Shown: positions 45,563 through 56,754 of the stretch, piece by piece
How positions within the stretch are numbered: position 1 is the first letter of the stretch
How the letters are laid out: the number at the start of each line of letters is the position of its first letter
Source of the DNA: Aquanectria penicillioides
Lineage: Eukaryota; Ascomycota; Sordariomycetes; Hypocreales; Nectriaceae
Reading direction: 5' to 3'
Assembly: GCA_003415625.1 (NCBI GenBank)
Contig: PYIU01000007.1
Coordinates: forward strand, 2,480,001-2,544,000
Length of the DNA: 64,000 nucleotides
The notes under the pieces: model-generated
What the model saw: the letters and a program-made list of their open reading frames with translations, nothing else
Database searches by the model: none
Told to the model about the DNA's origin: nothing
Program-made: the position numbers and the translations under genes

Positions 45563-46166
45563 GTAGGGACAAAATAACATGGAGGAAGAAAAGGAATATA
45601 AGTAAGAGATACTTTACGTGCATCGATCCTCGAGATACCCTAGTTTGATGAAGAAGAGGACCAGTATTAGATGTCATGATGAGAGTTGGCCACACATGAC
45701 ATAGTCAACGAATTTTTTCCCCCCGAGATACTGAAATACAAATCTTCAAGTGCATTAATTTAGCGGCCGGCTTTAAAGTGACAAAAATTCTTAGGTTAAG
45801 TGGCAGAGAGTCGTGGTTGAAATCAGAGCGGCAGTGATCCAAGATTCAATTCACATCAACTACCGGGATAATGGGGGCAACCTTTGAGTACCGGTACACT
45901 AAAATACTGCCTTCAGATGCACATTTTATGCGGCTAACTCTTATTTTCCGAATGTTGGTAACCAATAGAAATTTGCGCAGCACAAATGATCCCTCGAAAA
46001 CCAATCGCCATATCAATTGGTTATCAACAGGCCCTCCCTACGGAGTGCCGCATGCTCCACTATGCTAACACAGCCAACAAAACACTTCGCTTTAGCAAGT
46101 ATTTCACAAAGCTCGTAACATCATTTGGTTCTTGGGTAAGAACGAGATTCAATAGCTTCCTGGGTC
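45563..46166. other. 3' region between convergent ABC and MFS genes
   Basis: About 0.6 kb of AT-rich sequence with no gene seen. It marks the boundary between the siderophore locus and the putative catabolic cluster. Confidence 0.55.
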
Positions 46167-47905
46167 TCAAAGAGCAAATCTGAACGGGTTAATTTCGCCA
46201 GTCTCATCCTCGCGCTTCTGGATCTGCTTGTTTTTCTTCTGAGCCAACCATCTGATGACAAGGCATATAATGATTGACAATCCGCAGCCGGCCATGATAA
46301 TGCCGCCACCGGTCTGATACCGAGGTTCCTGAGAGGTCAAGAAGAAATATGGAGTGAACCAATGCGAAGTCGAGGAAGCGCAGTTGGCGATGGCAATTAA
46401 AGCAGCTCGCTTGGTACGAGGTCGAGGAACGATTGCGGTTTCCCAGGGAATGTGAATCTATTTTTGGCCACCAGATCAGCCGAGGAATTTTGGTGGTTGA
46501 GAGATGATTGAACTTACATTCAAGGCGACGAAGGGACCTGCGCACATCAGAACCAAGCTGAAGTACCGCACACCCACGTTGAGCGTGCTGATCATGATCA
46601 CAGCTCCGACCAAGCAAGACAACATCGGGAACACAATGTGGTAGCAATGCTCAAGCATTCGACCGGATGACCAAGAAACCAGAAGAGTAACGAGGTAGGC
46701 GATGACATACGGTGGCGCCTGGATCAAGTAGGTGATGGTCTTGGAAAACCCGAGAGTGTCGACAATCTTGACGGCTGTTAGTTTTGGCATCTCAAGACAC
46801 ATTATTTCAGCGGTGCTTACAGAAGGGAAAAAGTCCTTGAAAGACTGTCCGATAATGATTGCAAAATGCAGAGCGGCAAACAGCCATGTGAAAGGGTCCC
46901 TGACAGCCAAGCTGAAGCCCTCCCAGTATCCACCTTCGTCATCCTCAGAGGTGCCGAAGCCAGTGACCAGCTGGCGGTACTGCGCCATTTGTAGTTCCTC
47001 CTCGGTGAAGTATCCGCCACCAGTGTTGTTTGGGAAATTGGGAAGTGCCCAAAATCCCAGGAAACCAACAAGGACACTGACGATGCCTAATTTGATGTGG
47101 TCAATTCAAGCCAATTCCGATTCATGCAGTTGGTTTTATCTCACCTTCCAGGAGAAAAAACCATTGCCAGGCGTGCAAACCGCCAAGATTGTCCATGTTG
47201 GTGAGAATTGCTGCTGCGAGAAGACCAGAGAAGACGTTGGAGATGATGTTGCCGGCATGCCAGATGGCCATTCGAGAAGGAGACTCTTCTCTCGTGTACC
47301 ATGAAGAGGTAATGAGGGCTACACAAGGAACGAAAGGGCCTTCTGTGAATCCCACCAGGAACCTGCAGAGCATAAATGACCAAGGCGTCTTCATGGCTGG
47401 CATCGAAATAGTCACAGCAGACCACGCCAGCATCATCAAGGGCATTAGAACACGGGGCCGAGTCTTGGCCAGAAGGATAGTTGCAGGAATCTGGGAGATG
47501 ATGTATCCAACGTAGAAAAGAGAAATGCCTGCGGACCATTCAACGTCGGTCATGTGCAGGTCGTCCTGCATGCCCGCGAGGCGTGCATTTGAGACATTGA
47601 TTCGGTCGAGATAGCTGGGGAAGAAATTATGAATTTCTACACTTCAGCGTCACACGCGGAGGGGCAACTTACTTCATAAGCAACATCAAGGTGATTGCGG
47701 GAAGGAATTTCCAATCCAATTTCCGAAGAACGGCCTTGTTCAGACTGTCCAGCTTTTCCTGTGAGGCATTGGCGAGCAGCGGATAGCGCTGCCGCATTTC
47801 TCGGAGTCGATCCTCTTCATCGCCTTTGCTCTGCTCAATATGCGACGAAATGGGGTCTTTGAGGACGTTGGAGTCTTTTGACAGCCGGCGATTTTCTTCA
47901 GCCAT
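46167..47905 (-). CDS. MFS transporter, anion:cation symporter (Dal5/ACS) family
   Basis: Five exons on the minus strand: 47905-47673, 47614-47145, 47086-46821, 46766-46518 and 46457-46167, giving 502 aa. Introns are 54-60 nt; most have GTAAGT-like donors and all keep frame. The cytosolic N-terminus is polar. TM1 (FLPAITLMLLMN) is followed by the ACS-family hallmark YLDRINVSNARLAGM across intron 1. Further family segments are GISLFYVGYIISQIPATILL, LCRFLVGFTEGPFVPCVALI, SSWYTREESPSRMAIWHAGN and, near the end, IPWETAIVPRPRTKRAALIA. The family imports organic anions such as allantoate, nicotinate, tartrate or sugar acids with protons. It is divergent from a Zn2Cys6 regulator and near aldolase and dehydrogenase genes, which suggests uptake of their substrate. 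The fourth exon uses an AAG acceptor; a nearby CAG would break frame. Confidence 0.85.
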
Positions 47906-48174
47906 TGTCAAGTCAGGAACTTCTCAACCAATTAGCTTAGTTAGTCTGTTGTTGAGCGGTGTCTGGAGGCTTAGTGAGAAAGACGCAATGGGCTGGTCTC
48001 TGGTCGATTAGAAGGCCGTTGTATCCGGACCACAGGCATTTTTATACATCATCAGTTGTCTTGGAATAGCACATCTTTACCCCAGAACTTGATCTCTGGA
48101 AGAAGGTGGTTCGAACGACGTTACCCCGCCGTTTACCCCAGCTTGCTCCAGGCGCTAGGGCCAACTGTGGGCTT

Positions 48175-48187
48175 CGGAGGTCGCCCG
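48175..48187. promoter_or_regulatory. CGGAGGTCGCCCG, candidate Zn2Cys6 site
   Basis: Inverted CGG triplets with a 7-bp spacer. A copy differing in one base lies 34 bp downstream (start to start) in the MFS/regulator divergent promoter. Confidence 0.4.
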
Positions 48188-48208
48188 TGAGCATGGTTGG
48201 GCCTGGAT

Positions 48209-48221
48209 CGGAGGTCGACCG
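48209..48221. promoter_or_regulatory. CGGAGGTCGACCG, candidate Zn2Cys6 site
   Basis: Second copy, identical to the 48175 motif at 12 of 13 positions, with the same spacer length. Confidence 0.4.
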
Positions 48222-48977
48222 CACGCCTGACCTTTCGTCACGGTGAGATCTCACGCCATATCTCGGAGCTAAGGAAACTGGATCAAGCGAGAGATGAAAC
48301 GAAAGACAGGGGGTCATGGCGTACCAAGAACGTGTAACCAAATTTCAAAGTCAGGTGTGTGTGCAGTGGAAAAGAGCATCCAGCGTCACAATGTTTCCTG
48401 GTCTCGGCTTTCAACGGCGTCTAGTCCTGGATTGTGCAGAGACTTGGAGAATATGCTTATTTCTCCCCTCCCTCTTTGAGATGACGATTGCATTCTCGGC
48501 CATGAGCAAGAACCTCTCAAACCATATTCATACCAAACCCGGAAGCTGATTCCTCAGTTGGGTCAAGCAATTCAATAATATACGGATCCGAACCTTCTTG
48601 ACATGAACTCCACGATGACCCAAGATCCAAAACATAAAAAGACCACTAAAAAAGAGATTTGAAAAGCGAGTTCGGATGGTTCGACCCCGGATCTCGGCTT
48701 TGGGGCTTGCTGAGCTGATTCGTACATTTGGATCTTGGTTTGGGGTCAAGACCCACTGTCTTCCCCGCATCCCCAACGTCAGTAATTTGCGGAGGTTAAG
48801 ATGAACATATCTCCAGCGGACGCCAAAACTCAGTTCTCGCTCTTCATCCGAGAGCGAGCTCCCAAGGACCTTCCCCGCGGCGTTTCGACCTTTGGGCTTC
48901 CACAAAGGATCCTATTATGCCAAGGAATTGGGCCGCAACAAGTGGAACTGCATTGGTCTCGGTGATGTGGCATAGCC

Positions 48978-51351
48978 ATGCCGGACGGGCAGGATGACGA
49001 ACGCCTCAAGCACATCCCGGCGTGTCGGCGCTGCCGCGTGCGCAAGATCAAATGCGACCGCGGCGCCCCAAAGTGCTCCAATTGTACCAAGTTGAGCACT
49101 GCATGCATCATTGTCGATCCAGTCACCTCGGAGCAATACCCTCGGGATTACATCCGCCGTCTTGAGCAGCGTGAGCGGGAGCTGCAGACCAAGTTGAGCG
49201 GCAGTTCTCCGCACTCATCCAACGACCGTATGAGACACGCCAGTGATGAAGGCTCACCACATGGTACACCAGATAGCTCAGCATCGACAAGCTCAACGGC
49301 AAGGCCCAATGCTTTTGTTGGAGACGGAAGCGGTCTGAGGTAAGTTGACACTGAAGCATGGCCCATACTGCTCTAGGAACATTGCTGTAGGAAGAAAGAA
49401 AACCTTCTCCTAACTAACATTTTCTTTTCTTCTCAAAGTTTCTTGCGTACAATCTTTTCCAACTCCAAGTGGCAGGGCTGCAAGTCTCAGATTCTCAAGC
49501 AACTCACGGAGAGACCTCAAATTCCCGAGCTCACTCTATCACCCAATGCTCACCCGCCAATCGAAGAGGCTTCAAATCTTGTGGATAATTAGTAAGGCAT
49601 CACTCCGACCTTTCAAGCTCCTTGCATCTCCTCTTGAGTTGAGATTCAGCCATAAACTAACAATCAAAGTCTTCGTGGTTCCCATATCTATCATAGATTT
49701 CTACTACGCCAACATGTTTCCGACACCTTTCGAGCCATATACCACCCAACATTGTTGCAGCCACCAACGGCCCAAGATTACTTCCAATTATATATGATTT
49801 TTGCAGTTAGTGCGGTTACTAGATACCGTAAAGGACATAGCCAGGAGCATCCCTATGGTTATTTCCTCGCTGCTCAGACATACTTGGGCGGGATCAAGCT
49901 CATGGGTAGTTTGAACGCTATCCAAAACCTCCTTCTAATCGCCCGGTTTGGCATGTACCACCATATCGGTAAGTGCCATTTTGTATTAAAATTCCATTCA
50001 ATGTCAAATCGAACCCGGGCTAAATGCCATTAGGTACCTCTATCTGGGAAATATCTCGATTTACTATGCGTCAATGTATCGAATTAGGGCTTCACGCTCC
50101 ACCTAGGCGCCCCATTAGTCTTCTCGAAGAACAACACCGGCGCTGTATCTTCTGGGATTGTTACATTCTTGATCGCTTCAGCTCGGGCGTTCTTGGGCGG
50201 CCATTCGCAATAGCAGAGAGGGACATCAGTGTTGCTCTGCCAATTGATGCCGCGGACGACACTATCCTTCAATTTCCAGAAGCGACTTCTCTGACTGACA
50301 TTGTTGTCAGTACTAAATCCTGTCCGACCGAGATTTCCGAGTTCATCCTTTGTATAAAACTTCGAAGGATCACATCGCGCATTCATTCGGACTTTTATAA
50401 TGTACGTGGAACAACCAAAAACAACGGAGACGGCCCGCAAATTTCGGATGTCTCCTCTGGACATGTTTATGTCAAGCTACATCACTATCTCGATGAACTT
50501 GAGGTTTTGAGAACGGATGCCCCGGTTTTCCAGAACCCCGTTGCGCTCTATGAAAGGCCAGAGTGGCAAGACTTTCTGATGGAGAAGGAAAAGCTCCTCC
50601 TTATCAGAGGTGCTATCCACAGTGCACCGAAACGCAATGGGCACCCCCTAACGACCTGCTTGCGCTTTGCCTCAAGTGTGCAACACGAGTTATTGAATTA
50701 TATAATGGCATGATGCAAAGTAAATTGATAACATGGACGAGGAGCTACTTCCAAGCCATCTTTGCGGCAGGACTGTCCATAATATACTGTGTCTCGATTG
50801 GGGTTCACCAAGACGGGACATATTCACCCAAGAACTTTCAACCGGCTAGGATATTATCACTCTGCGGAAACATCCTCAACGTATTTAAGAGGGAGATGCC
50901 AGACGCTGGTAGATTTGCTATCGTGTTTGAGATTTTGAGAGAGAACCTGTTGAGAGACTCGGCTAGTGTGGCCCCCTCTCGGGTGGGCGAGATTCTCGAA
51001 GAGAGGGGAATCCAGGCATTGACATCTGAGCGAACCTCCTTGCGAGAGCTTACCGGATCGGACTCAACCTCATCAACCGCTCCCCAGCTAGAGTTGGACT
51101 CTGTTGATTGGACTGGGAATCTAAATGGCCTCCTTCAACCAGACGCAATCTCTGGGGTCTCTCTGTCGGCCGATCATGCTCCACAGGACGAGGGTTCTGG
51201 CTTTGAAATTTCCTTGGACATATCGGAACAAGATCAACAACTCTTGAATTGGCCCTCACTAACCACTGAAATGATGCAACATTTGGAAGCGGGGGTTGGA
51301 GAGTATGTTTGGGGCATGACGACCGACGATCTGTATTCTTTGGATGACTAG
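48978..51351 (+). CDS. Zn2Cys6 fungal transcription factor, with one-base frame break
   Basis: Four exons: 48978-49339, 49439-49591, 49670-49968 and 50034-51351. Introns are 65-99 nt with GTAAGT/GTAAGG donors. The N-terminal binuclear cluster has cysteines at residues 16, 19, 26, 33, 36 and 43, followed by a short helix (YIRRLEQRERELQTKL). The middle region has the Fungal_trans pattern (FLLRQHVSDTFRAIYHPTLL, SIWEISRFTMRQCIELGLHA, RRCIFWDCYILDRFSSGVLG). At the G run 50638-50640 the frame changes: the sequence after KRNG continues sensibly as PPNDLLALCLKCATRVIELY in another frame. One added G gives exactly 710 aa. No intron fits. The gene is divergent from the MFS transporter and probably regulates the neighbouring dehydrogenase and aldolase genes; that is inference from position and the CGG motifs. 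Confidence 0.78.
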
Positions 51352-51519
51352 ATAATCCACGATTTTAAAAGGAATCATAACTTCCCGGGTAAGCCGTATA
51401 ACAGTTCTAACTTCATAAATCTTAATTTGTTCTATCACCTATATGCAGCTTCTATTTGAGTACATAGCGACGAGGACATAGCTCGTTACTTTGGAATTGC
51501 AAATGTGAGTTTGTTCAAT

Positions 51520-52512
51520 CTAATTGGAAACCCTCTGGTCGTCACGCAGCATGACATGTTCGTACAAACGCCGGACAGCGGCGATGGCCGTTTCCATCTG
51601 CGTCTGAGATGTAGCCGCACCAATATGAGGCGTACTGACAACTCTCTGCTTCCACAAAGCCTCATATTTCTCCTTGCTGGGTGGCTCTTGGTCGTGGCAG
51701 TCTAGTCCTGCGCCCCAAATCAAACCCTCGCGCAAAGCGCGCTCCAGGTCAAGTTCATTGACGATGCCACCCCGTGCCGCATTGATCAACACGGAGGTGG
51801 GCTTCATGAGACTCAATTCTCGATAAGAGACCAAGTCTTGAGTCTCAGGGGTGAGAGGAATGTGGAGAGTAACGGTATCTGATACCTTGAGAACCTCGTC
51901 GATCGTCTTGTACCGGGTATGGGGTATATCTGCCCAGGCTGATTCCGGCATGAAAGGGTCATATGCTGCCACTTGAGCTTCAAATGCACCGTGGAACATA
52001 CGGGCAACAGCCTGACCAATGTTACCCATTCCGATAATTCCAATGACCTTGCGATGCAGAACAAGTCCTGAGCACGTTTCCTTGGGGACGAGGACTCCAT
52101 GGGACTGCTGAGAAACGATTCGTGGAATCTCTCGGGCAACAGACATGGTCAAGGCCAGAGCCATTTCTGCCACAGCGCGTGCATTGACACCGGGCGTGTT
52201 AAATATCTTAATTCCTCTCTCAGCGCATGCCTTTGCATCAATCTTGTCGATGCCGACACCTTGCTTGCCAATGGCCTTCAGATTCGGACAAGATTTGACA
52301 TCTTCGGCTGTGAGGTAGGAGGAGCGGATGAGCAAGTATTCGGCATTTTGGCGCCAATTGGCATGCGCTGGGTCACCGGGCAGAATCGTGTTGAAGCGCT
52401 TTTGGCAGTAAGAGACGGCAGCGGGGTGGAAGCTGTCAAGAAGATAGACGGTAGGCTTCCCAGTGCTGCCATTTGAGGACTCAATCTCGTCGCTTATCAA
52501 ACTGGGAGCCAT
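51520..52512 (-). CDS. D-2-hydroxyacid dehydrogenase family protein
   Basis: Single exon, 330 aa. The NAD(P)-binding motif VIGIIGMGNIGQAVARMFHG starts at about residue 157. The catalytic set is visible: Arg247 in NAARGG, Glu276 in DCHDQEPP and His296 in TPHIGAA, with the substrate-loop signature GKQGVGIDKIDAKACAERG near residue 83. The family reduces 2-oxoacids to D-2-hydroxyacids or the reverse (3-phosphoglycerate, glyoxylate, hydroxypyruvate and similar). The phosphoglycerate-type regulatory domain is absent. The neighbours suggest it processes a 2-oxoacid made by the nearby aldolase. A CGG-N7-CCG motif lies about 260 bp upstream. Stop codon TAA is 51520-51522. Confidence 0.88.
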   Translation of the reverse strand: MAPSLISDEIESSNGSTGKPTVYLLDSFHPAAVSYCQKRFNTILPGDPAHANWRQNAEYLLIRSSYLTAEDVKSCPNLKAIGKQGVGIDKIDAKACAERGIKIFNTPGVNARAVAEMALALTMSVAREIPRIVSQQSHGVLVPKETCSGLVLHRKVIGIIGMGNIGQAVARMFHGAFEAQVAAYDPFMPESAWADIPHTRYKTIDEVLKVSDTVTLHIPLTPETQDLVSYRELSLMKPTSVLINAARGGIVNELDLERALREGLIWGAGLDCHDQEPPSKEKYEALWKQRVVSTPHIGAATSQTQMETAIAAVRRLYEHVMLRDDQRVSN

Positions 52513-53006
52513 GTTTGGTTGACACTGTAGTTATAGACACAAGATGCAGGCAGGATAGTTTTAGATGATGTGCGACAGGAAAACAGGTTATCTAAAATCT
52601 TTTTGGAATAAATGCTACGATCTATATCACCTACGCATAGTCATCCTACAGACGGAGGTGAGCCGTGATTTCAGAGTCATAACTTATATACACTTGCATG
52701 GCTTGTATCAATTGGACATACTTGGGCACTTCGGAGAGCGGAGAGGGTCCGATAGAGTGGGGCTGCAGCTACGGAGGAGGACCGCCGCCTCACGCCTCCG
52801 GCTTTCGGACATGAAGAGATACAACAAGGCAGAATATTTATCTCGGCTTCCATTTAACAAGAATATCGGCTTAATTACAGCTTGCTGTTCTGTATTTGAA
52901 TGGAATTGCAAGAAATTCATTAAAAAAAAAAGGCAACACATCACAGTACAGAAGGCCATGATCAGAATTCAATCGATAGCGTCTAAATACAGTTACAGCT
53001 TTGCCA
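52513..53006. other. promoter region of the hydroxyacid dehydrogenase
   Basis: About 0.5 kb between two minus-strand genes. It holds a CGG-N7-CCG motif at 52772-52784 and an A run near 52920-52930. Confidence 0.5.
52772..52784. promoter_or_regulatory. CGGAGGAGGACCG, candidate Zn2Cys6 site
   Basis: Same CGGAGG start, 7-bp spacer and CCG end as the two motifs near 48.2 kb. It lies upstream of the hydroxyacid dehydrogenase. Confidence 0.35.
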
Positions 53007-54664
53007 TTAGCCATACCTTACTTGAGCCCCATCCTCTCTGAACCAGTCATCATTCATTAAATTCTCTTTGGTGGAGGCGTAGTTAATGATTGTGCTCTTA
53101 ATGGTTGTGTACGCATGGTACGCATCTAGCCCATTCTCACTCCCGACACCACTCGGGCTCGACGCGCCACCCCACGGGCTGCTTGGGTCATTGCGATGGT
53201 GGGTGTTGACCCACACGATTCCGGAATCAATCTCTTCTGATACTCGGAAAGCTTGGCTTAGATCCGTGGTCCATATTGCTGCGCCTAGGCCAAAGTCACT
53301 GTCGTTGGCCAGGTCGATTGCTTCTTGCTCAGTATCAAAACCAACAAGTACAATTACCGGCCCAAACGCCTCTTCCCGCCAGATTCGGGTTTTCGTATGG
53401 CTCGTTGCTGAAATAAATTCTAGAATAGTTGGTGGATAAAAGTACCCCTTTGAGAAGTCCGAGCCGTCCAATGGAGAAATTCCAGAGAGACGTTGCCCTC
53501 CGCAGACGGCCTTAGCATTTCCTGTGGCGATAGCTTCGTCCACGAGGGTCTCGACATTCCCCAGTTGACGAGAGGATATAAGTGGACCCATGGAGGATTG
53601 CAGATTTTTAGGTGATCCCATTCGCTTGGTAATGGATTCTGCCTTTGACTTCAGTTTTGAAGTGAGCTCAGCCAAAATCGATTTATGAGCAACAATCCTC
53701 GTCGCGGCAACACACGTTTGGCCGCTTGCGACAAAGGCACCAAATGCAATTCCATTCACCGCAGCTTCTATGTCTGCCTCTTCAAAAATGACCAGGGGGG
53801 CTTTCCCGCCAAGCTCAGCAGTGTATCGAGCCAGGTTACCTCCAACGATGGAGCCAATGGCCCTTCCAGCAGCCGTTCCACCAGTAACATCAACCTTTCG
53901 AACAAGGGGATGACTGACGAGCGCCTTTCCTGTGGAAACTCCAAAGCCAGGCAACACGTTGAATACACCATCGGGAAGTCCAGCATCTTTGAGAATTGTC
54001 CCCAGCAGAAGGCTTGTCAAAGGGGTGAGCTCGCTAGGTTTCAGCATGACGCTGTTTCCAGCCGCCAGAGCAGGGGCAAGTTTCTTGACGGCAATTAACA
54101 TGGGGTGGTTAAAAGGTGTTATTTGCGCCACCACTCCCAACGGCTTTCTGTCCAACCAATTGTGCAACTTCCCAGATGTTGGGAGCACCGGCCGCTCTTC
54201 TGTCCGTAGTACCGAGGCGTAATATTTGAACCACCGAACCAGGGAGGGAACCTGGGCTTGCATTTCTCGGATAGCTCGACCCGTTTGCCGAACTTCAAGT
54301 GCAATTAGGCCTGGGAGATTGCTTGTAAGCAACTCTGCGGCTTTTTCTAGCACAGCAGCGCGTTCGTGGCGCGAAATCTTGGACCATACTCCGGACTTGA
54401 AAGCATCCTGTGCAACCTGGATGGCATCAGACACATCCTTCTCCGAGGCAGATTGACAGCTGGGAAAGTCAGGTACACATCAGGACAAGCCTTTTCACTA
54501 TGCAACTTACTTGGCGAAGATCTCTCCAGTTGCAGGGTCTTCTACCGGAATGCTGAGTCCCTGTTAGTGACCAATGACGTCGATGTGGATGTGCAACTCG
54601 AGTCTCACATTTCGCCGTTGCCAGCTACGTTCTTCCCTCCGACCCAAAGGGCATATGTTTGCAT
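53007..54664 (-). CDS. aldehyde dehydrogenase (NAD(P)-dependent, ALDH superfamily)
   Basis: Three exons on the minus strand: 54664-54609, 54552-54511 and 54459-53007, giving 516 aa. Two short leading exons (MQTYALWVGGKNVAGNGE, then IPVEDPATGEIFA) join in frame through GTGAGA and GTAAGT donors. The large exon holds VVAQITPFNHPML and the TGGTAAGRAI loop. The catalytic general base is Glu248 in AELGGKAP and the nucleophile is Cys282 in VASGQTCVAATR. The C-terminal motif EEAFGPVIVLVGFDTEQEAI and SGIVWVNTHH follow. The fold is soluble. The substrate is not deducible: succinate semialdehyde, lactaldehyde or tartronate semialdehyde dehydrogenases are all possible. It lies head to tail between the hydroxyacid dehydrogenase and the aldolase, all transcribed leftward. 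Confidence 0.9.
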
Positions 54665-55204
54665 GGTGTCAAGTGCTCTATTTGCTGTAAAATATTGAAA
54701 TGTGATTGCTTGTCTGATGGATATTATATTCTGGACAGGATGAATAAATTTGTCAGTTATGTAGTTCTGAGCATTGGAGGGGTTAAATGAGGGGAACATG
54801 CATGTGCTTCATAGATAAGAGATGTATTGTCGGGCTGACGGGCGGAGCCGAGAGCTTTATCAGCGGCACTCGCCTCTTGATAATTGGTAGCGCAGATGCG
54901 ATATTTCTCCCTTTCTTTTTTTCTTTTCGGAACAAATACTTGTCTCCCTTGATGTTTCGACTTGAAATATCGAACTATTGGGTCAATTGATTCTGAGTCG
55001 TCCTATTTGGCCTCAAGACTGACGTCGTTGGACAAGGTGACAAGTTGACCTCGTTCAGTAGAATCGGATAGGGGCTAAAATGAGATAGTGTGGCCGAATA
55101 TGTGTAAGATCTTGTAACTATTTAATTCGTTCCACGTCTATACTGAAACCTATGGAAACACGTTTGCTGATGCATCGTAACTAAGCCCTTTGCCAAGTAC
55201 TTTA
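54665..55204. other. promoter region of the aldehyde dehydrogenase
   Basis: About 0.54 kb of AT-rich sequence with a CGGGCGGAGCCG stretch near 54839. No gene is seen. Confidence 0.5.
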
Positions 55205-56056
55205 TTAGTGGATTCCGTTCTTCACTCCATTTTGCTTCTCTACTCCATTCTGCGAAGCTGCAATCTTGGTATTCAAAGCTGCCATCTCCCCACCTCTCTT
55301 GGCAGCTCCTGACATAAGTAGAGGGCCATCTGTGGCGGCCATGACCCATCTAGCGCCCATGGCGCAGAACTTTTCCACAAGGTCCAGGCGGGCATGTAGA
55401 CCACCAACACCAACCCACTTTCCGGCCTTGTTGCATGCGTTGATAACTCGTCGGTATGCCTCGGTTACACGAGGGTTCTCGTAGTCACCAGGGATGCCCA
55501 TCTCAGCTGTAAGATCATTGGTGCCGATCAAGAGTGAGTCAACACCTTCAACGGCGGCGATCTCGTCGGCCAGCTCCAGAGCCTCGAGGGTCTCGATCAT
55601 AGGGATCACGAGCGTGCTCGCGTTTGTTACGGGGTTGGCAACCTTGGCTGACAGCGAGCGGAACTGGAAGTGCGGCAAACCATTGGTCGATGAGCGATGC
55701 CCGACGGGCTGGAACTTGGCTGCAGCTACCACATCCTTGGCGTCCTGGACGCTACGGATGTGAGGCACAATGACACCCAGAGCGCCGCCATCCAAGATCC
55801 TTGACACAAAGAATGGATCCTTGCTCGGGGCACGAACGATGGGTGCAATGCCGGCATAGAGTGCTGCGATGCAGATCTGACCTGTTGTGTCAAGGTCGAA
55901 GGAGGAATGCTCCATGTCGATCAGGATGCCGTCGAAGCCAGCAGTCTTGGCCATCATGGCGATTTCAACTGATCTGACTAGCTTGACGCTCATGGTGTAA
56001 GCTATTTGGCCCTTGGCCATCTTCTCCTTGATGGAGTTGGGGAGAACGACAGCCAT
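55205..56056 (-). CDS. HpcH/HpaI-type class II aldolase
   Basis: Single exon, 283 aa, near the usual 250-300 aa. It is a TIM-barrel family cleaving 2-oxo-3-deoxy or 4-hydroxy-2-oxo acids to pyruvate plus an aldehyde, using a divalent metal. Motifs: GFDGILIDMEHSSFD with His50, PIVRAPSKDP with Arg75, GALGVIVPHIRSVQDA, MIETLEAL with Glu155 and LLIGTNDLTAEMGIP with Asp181. These match by order and spacing the catalytic His/Arg and metal-binding Glu/Asp pairs of bacterial HpaI. Fungal members include the L-rhamnose-pathway aldolase, but the other rhamnose genes are not in this window. The polar C-terminus (GVEKQNGVKNGIH) has no peroxisomal signal. It is divergent from a Zn2Cys6 regulator. Confidence 0.9.
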   Translation of the reverse strand: MAVVLPNSIKEKMAKGQIAYTMSVKLVRSVEIAMMAKTAGFDGILIDMEHSSFDLDTTGQICIAALYAGIAPIVRAPSKDPFFVSRILDGGALGVIVPHIRSVQDAKDVVAAAKFQPVGHRSSTNGLPHFQFRSLSAKVANPVTNASTLVIPMIETLEALELADEIAAVEGVDSLLIGTNDLTAEMGIPGDYENPRVTEAYRRVINACNKAGKWVGVGGLHARLDLVEKFCAMGARWVMAATDGPLLMSGAAKRGGEMAALNTKIAASQNGVEKQNGVKNGIH

Positions 56057-56754
56057 GATGATGGGTATGAATAAGGTATGGAAGGAAACCGGACAAGAGA
56101 GGGATTCAAGGTGTGCGTTTATTGGATATCTGCAAACAGAAAATAAACATGTCCAAGAGCGCCATATGGTAATTTATATATAAGGGAATGTCGGAAGAGA
56201 ACTCATCGTGATTACGATGTTTTAGCTGCGACCCATTGACCCCGTTTACATTCGACGCTTCCTCTCCGTTTGCGAGAGAGGGAGCGGGGCCACAATTGCC
56301 CAAATTGGCAAGATTATCTGTTAGGTCTGCAATCTGCTATGCTGGTGTCCTTTGAAGACTCCATCGCGGAGTCTCAGATTGGCTCAAGGCCTTTGAGGAG
56401 CGCGCCGCTGATACTGCGTCGGACCCCGTCCTTGGGGCTGTGAGTGGGCATCGGGCCTGGTCCGTCATATTCGCGACACCAAGCCCGGCCCACGTCCGAG
56501 GCAGAACCTCGGCTCCCATGTCCGCATTGCATGTTGCCCATTTCTGGGACATTCAATCCACTAAGTCGATTAAGACTCAGGTGCAATTGGAAGGAGTTCC
56601 GACTTCATACTACCCCGCCGCGCGTACTGGTGATAGAGTTCTTCAACTGCCGCGACACAACTTGTATCATGCCCCCCCACTAAGATTAGGTACAAGGGCC
56701 TGGAATATTGCGAATCTCTGTCAGCATGCGCATTGGGCGTCATAGGCTGCCAAG
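56057..56754. other. divergent promoter region of aldolase and second Zn2Cys6 regulator
   Basis: About 0.7 kb with no gene. It holds a perfect 6-bp inverted repeat, CCGAGG and CCTCGG, at 56496-56512. Confidence 0.55.
56496..56512. promoter_or_regulatory. CCGAGG-N5-CCTCGG inverted repeat
   Basis: Perfect palindromic arms around CAGAA, about 240 bp upstream of the regulator ATG and 440 bp upstream of the aldolase ATG. It contains everted CCG/CGG triplets, as some Zn2Cys6 dimers recognise. Confidence 0.4.

Larger units (their letters stand above)
47906..48977. other. divergent promoter region of MFS transporter and Zn2Cys6 regulator
   Basis: About 1.07 kb with no gene seen. It holds two near-identical CGG-N7-CCG motifs (48175 and 48209) suitable for a Zn2Cys6 dimer. 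Confidence 0.6.
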
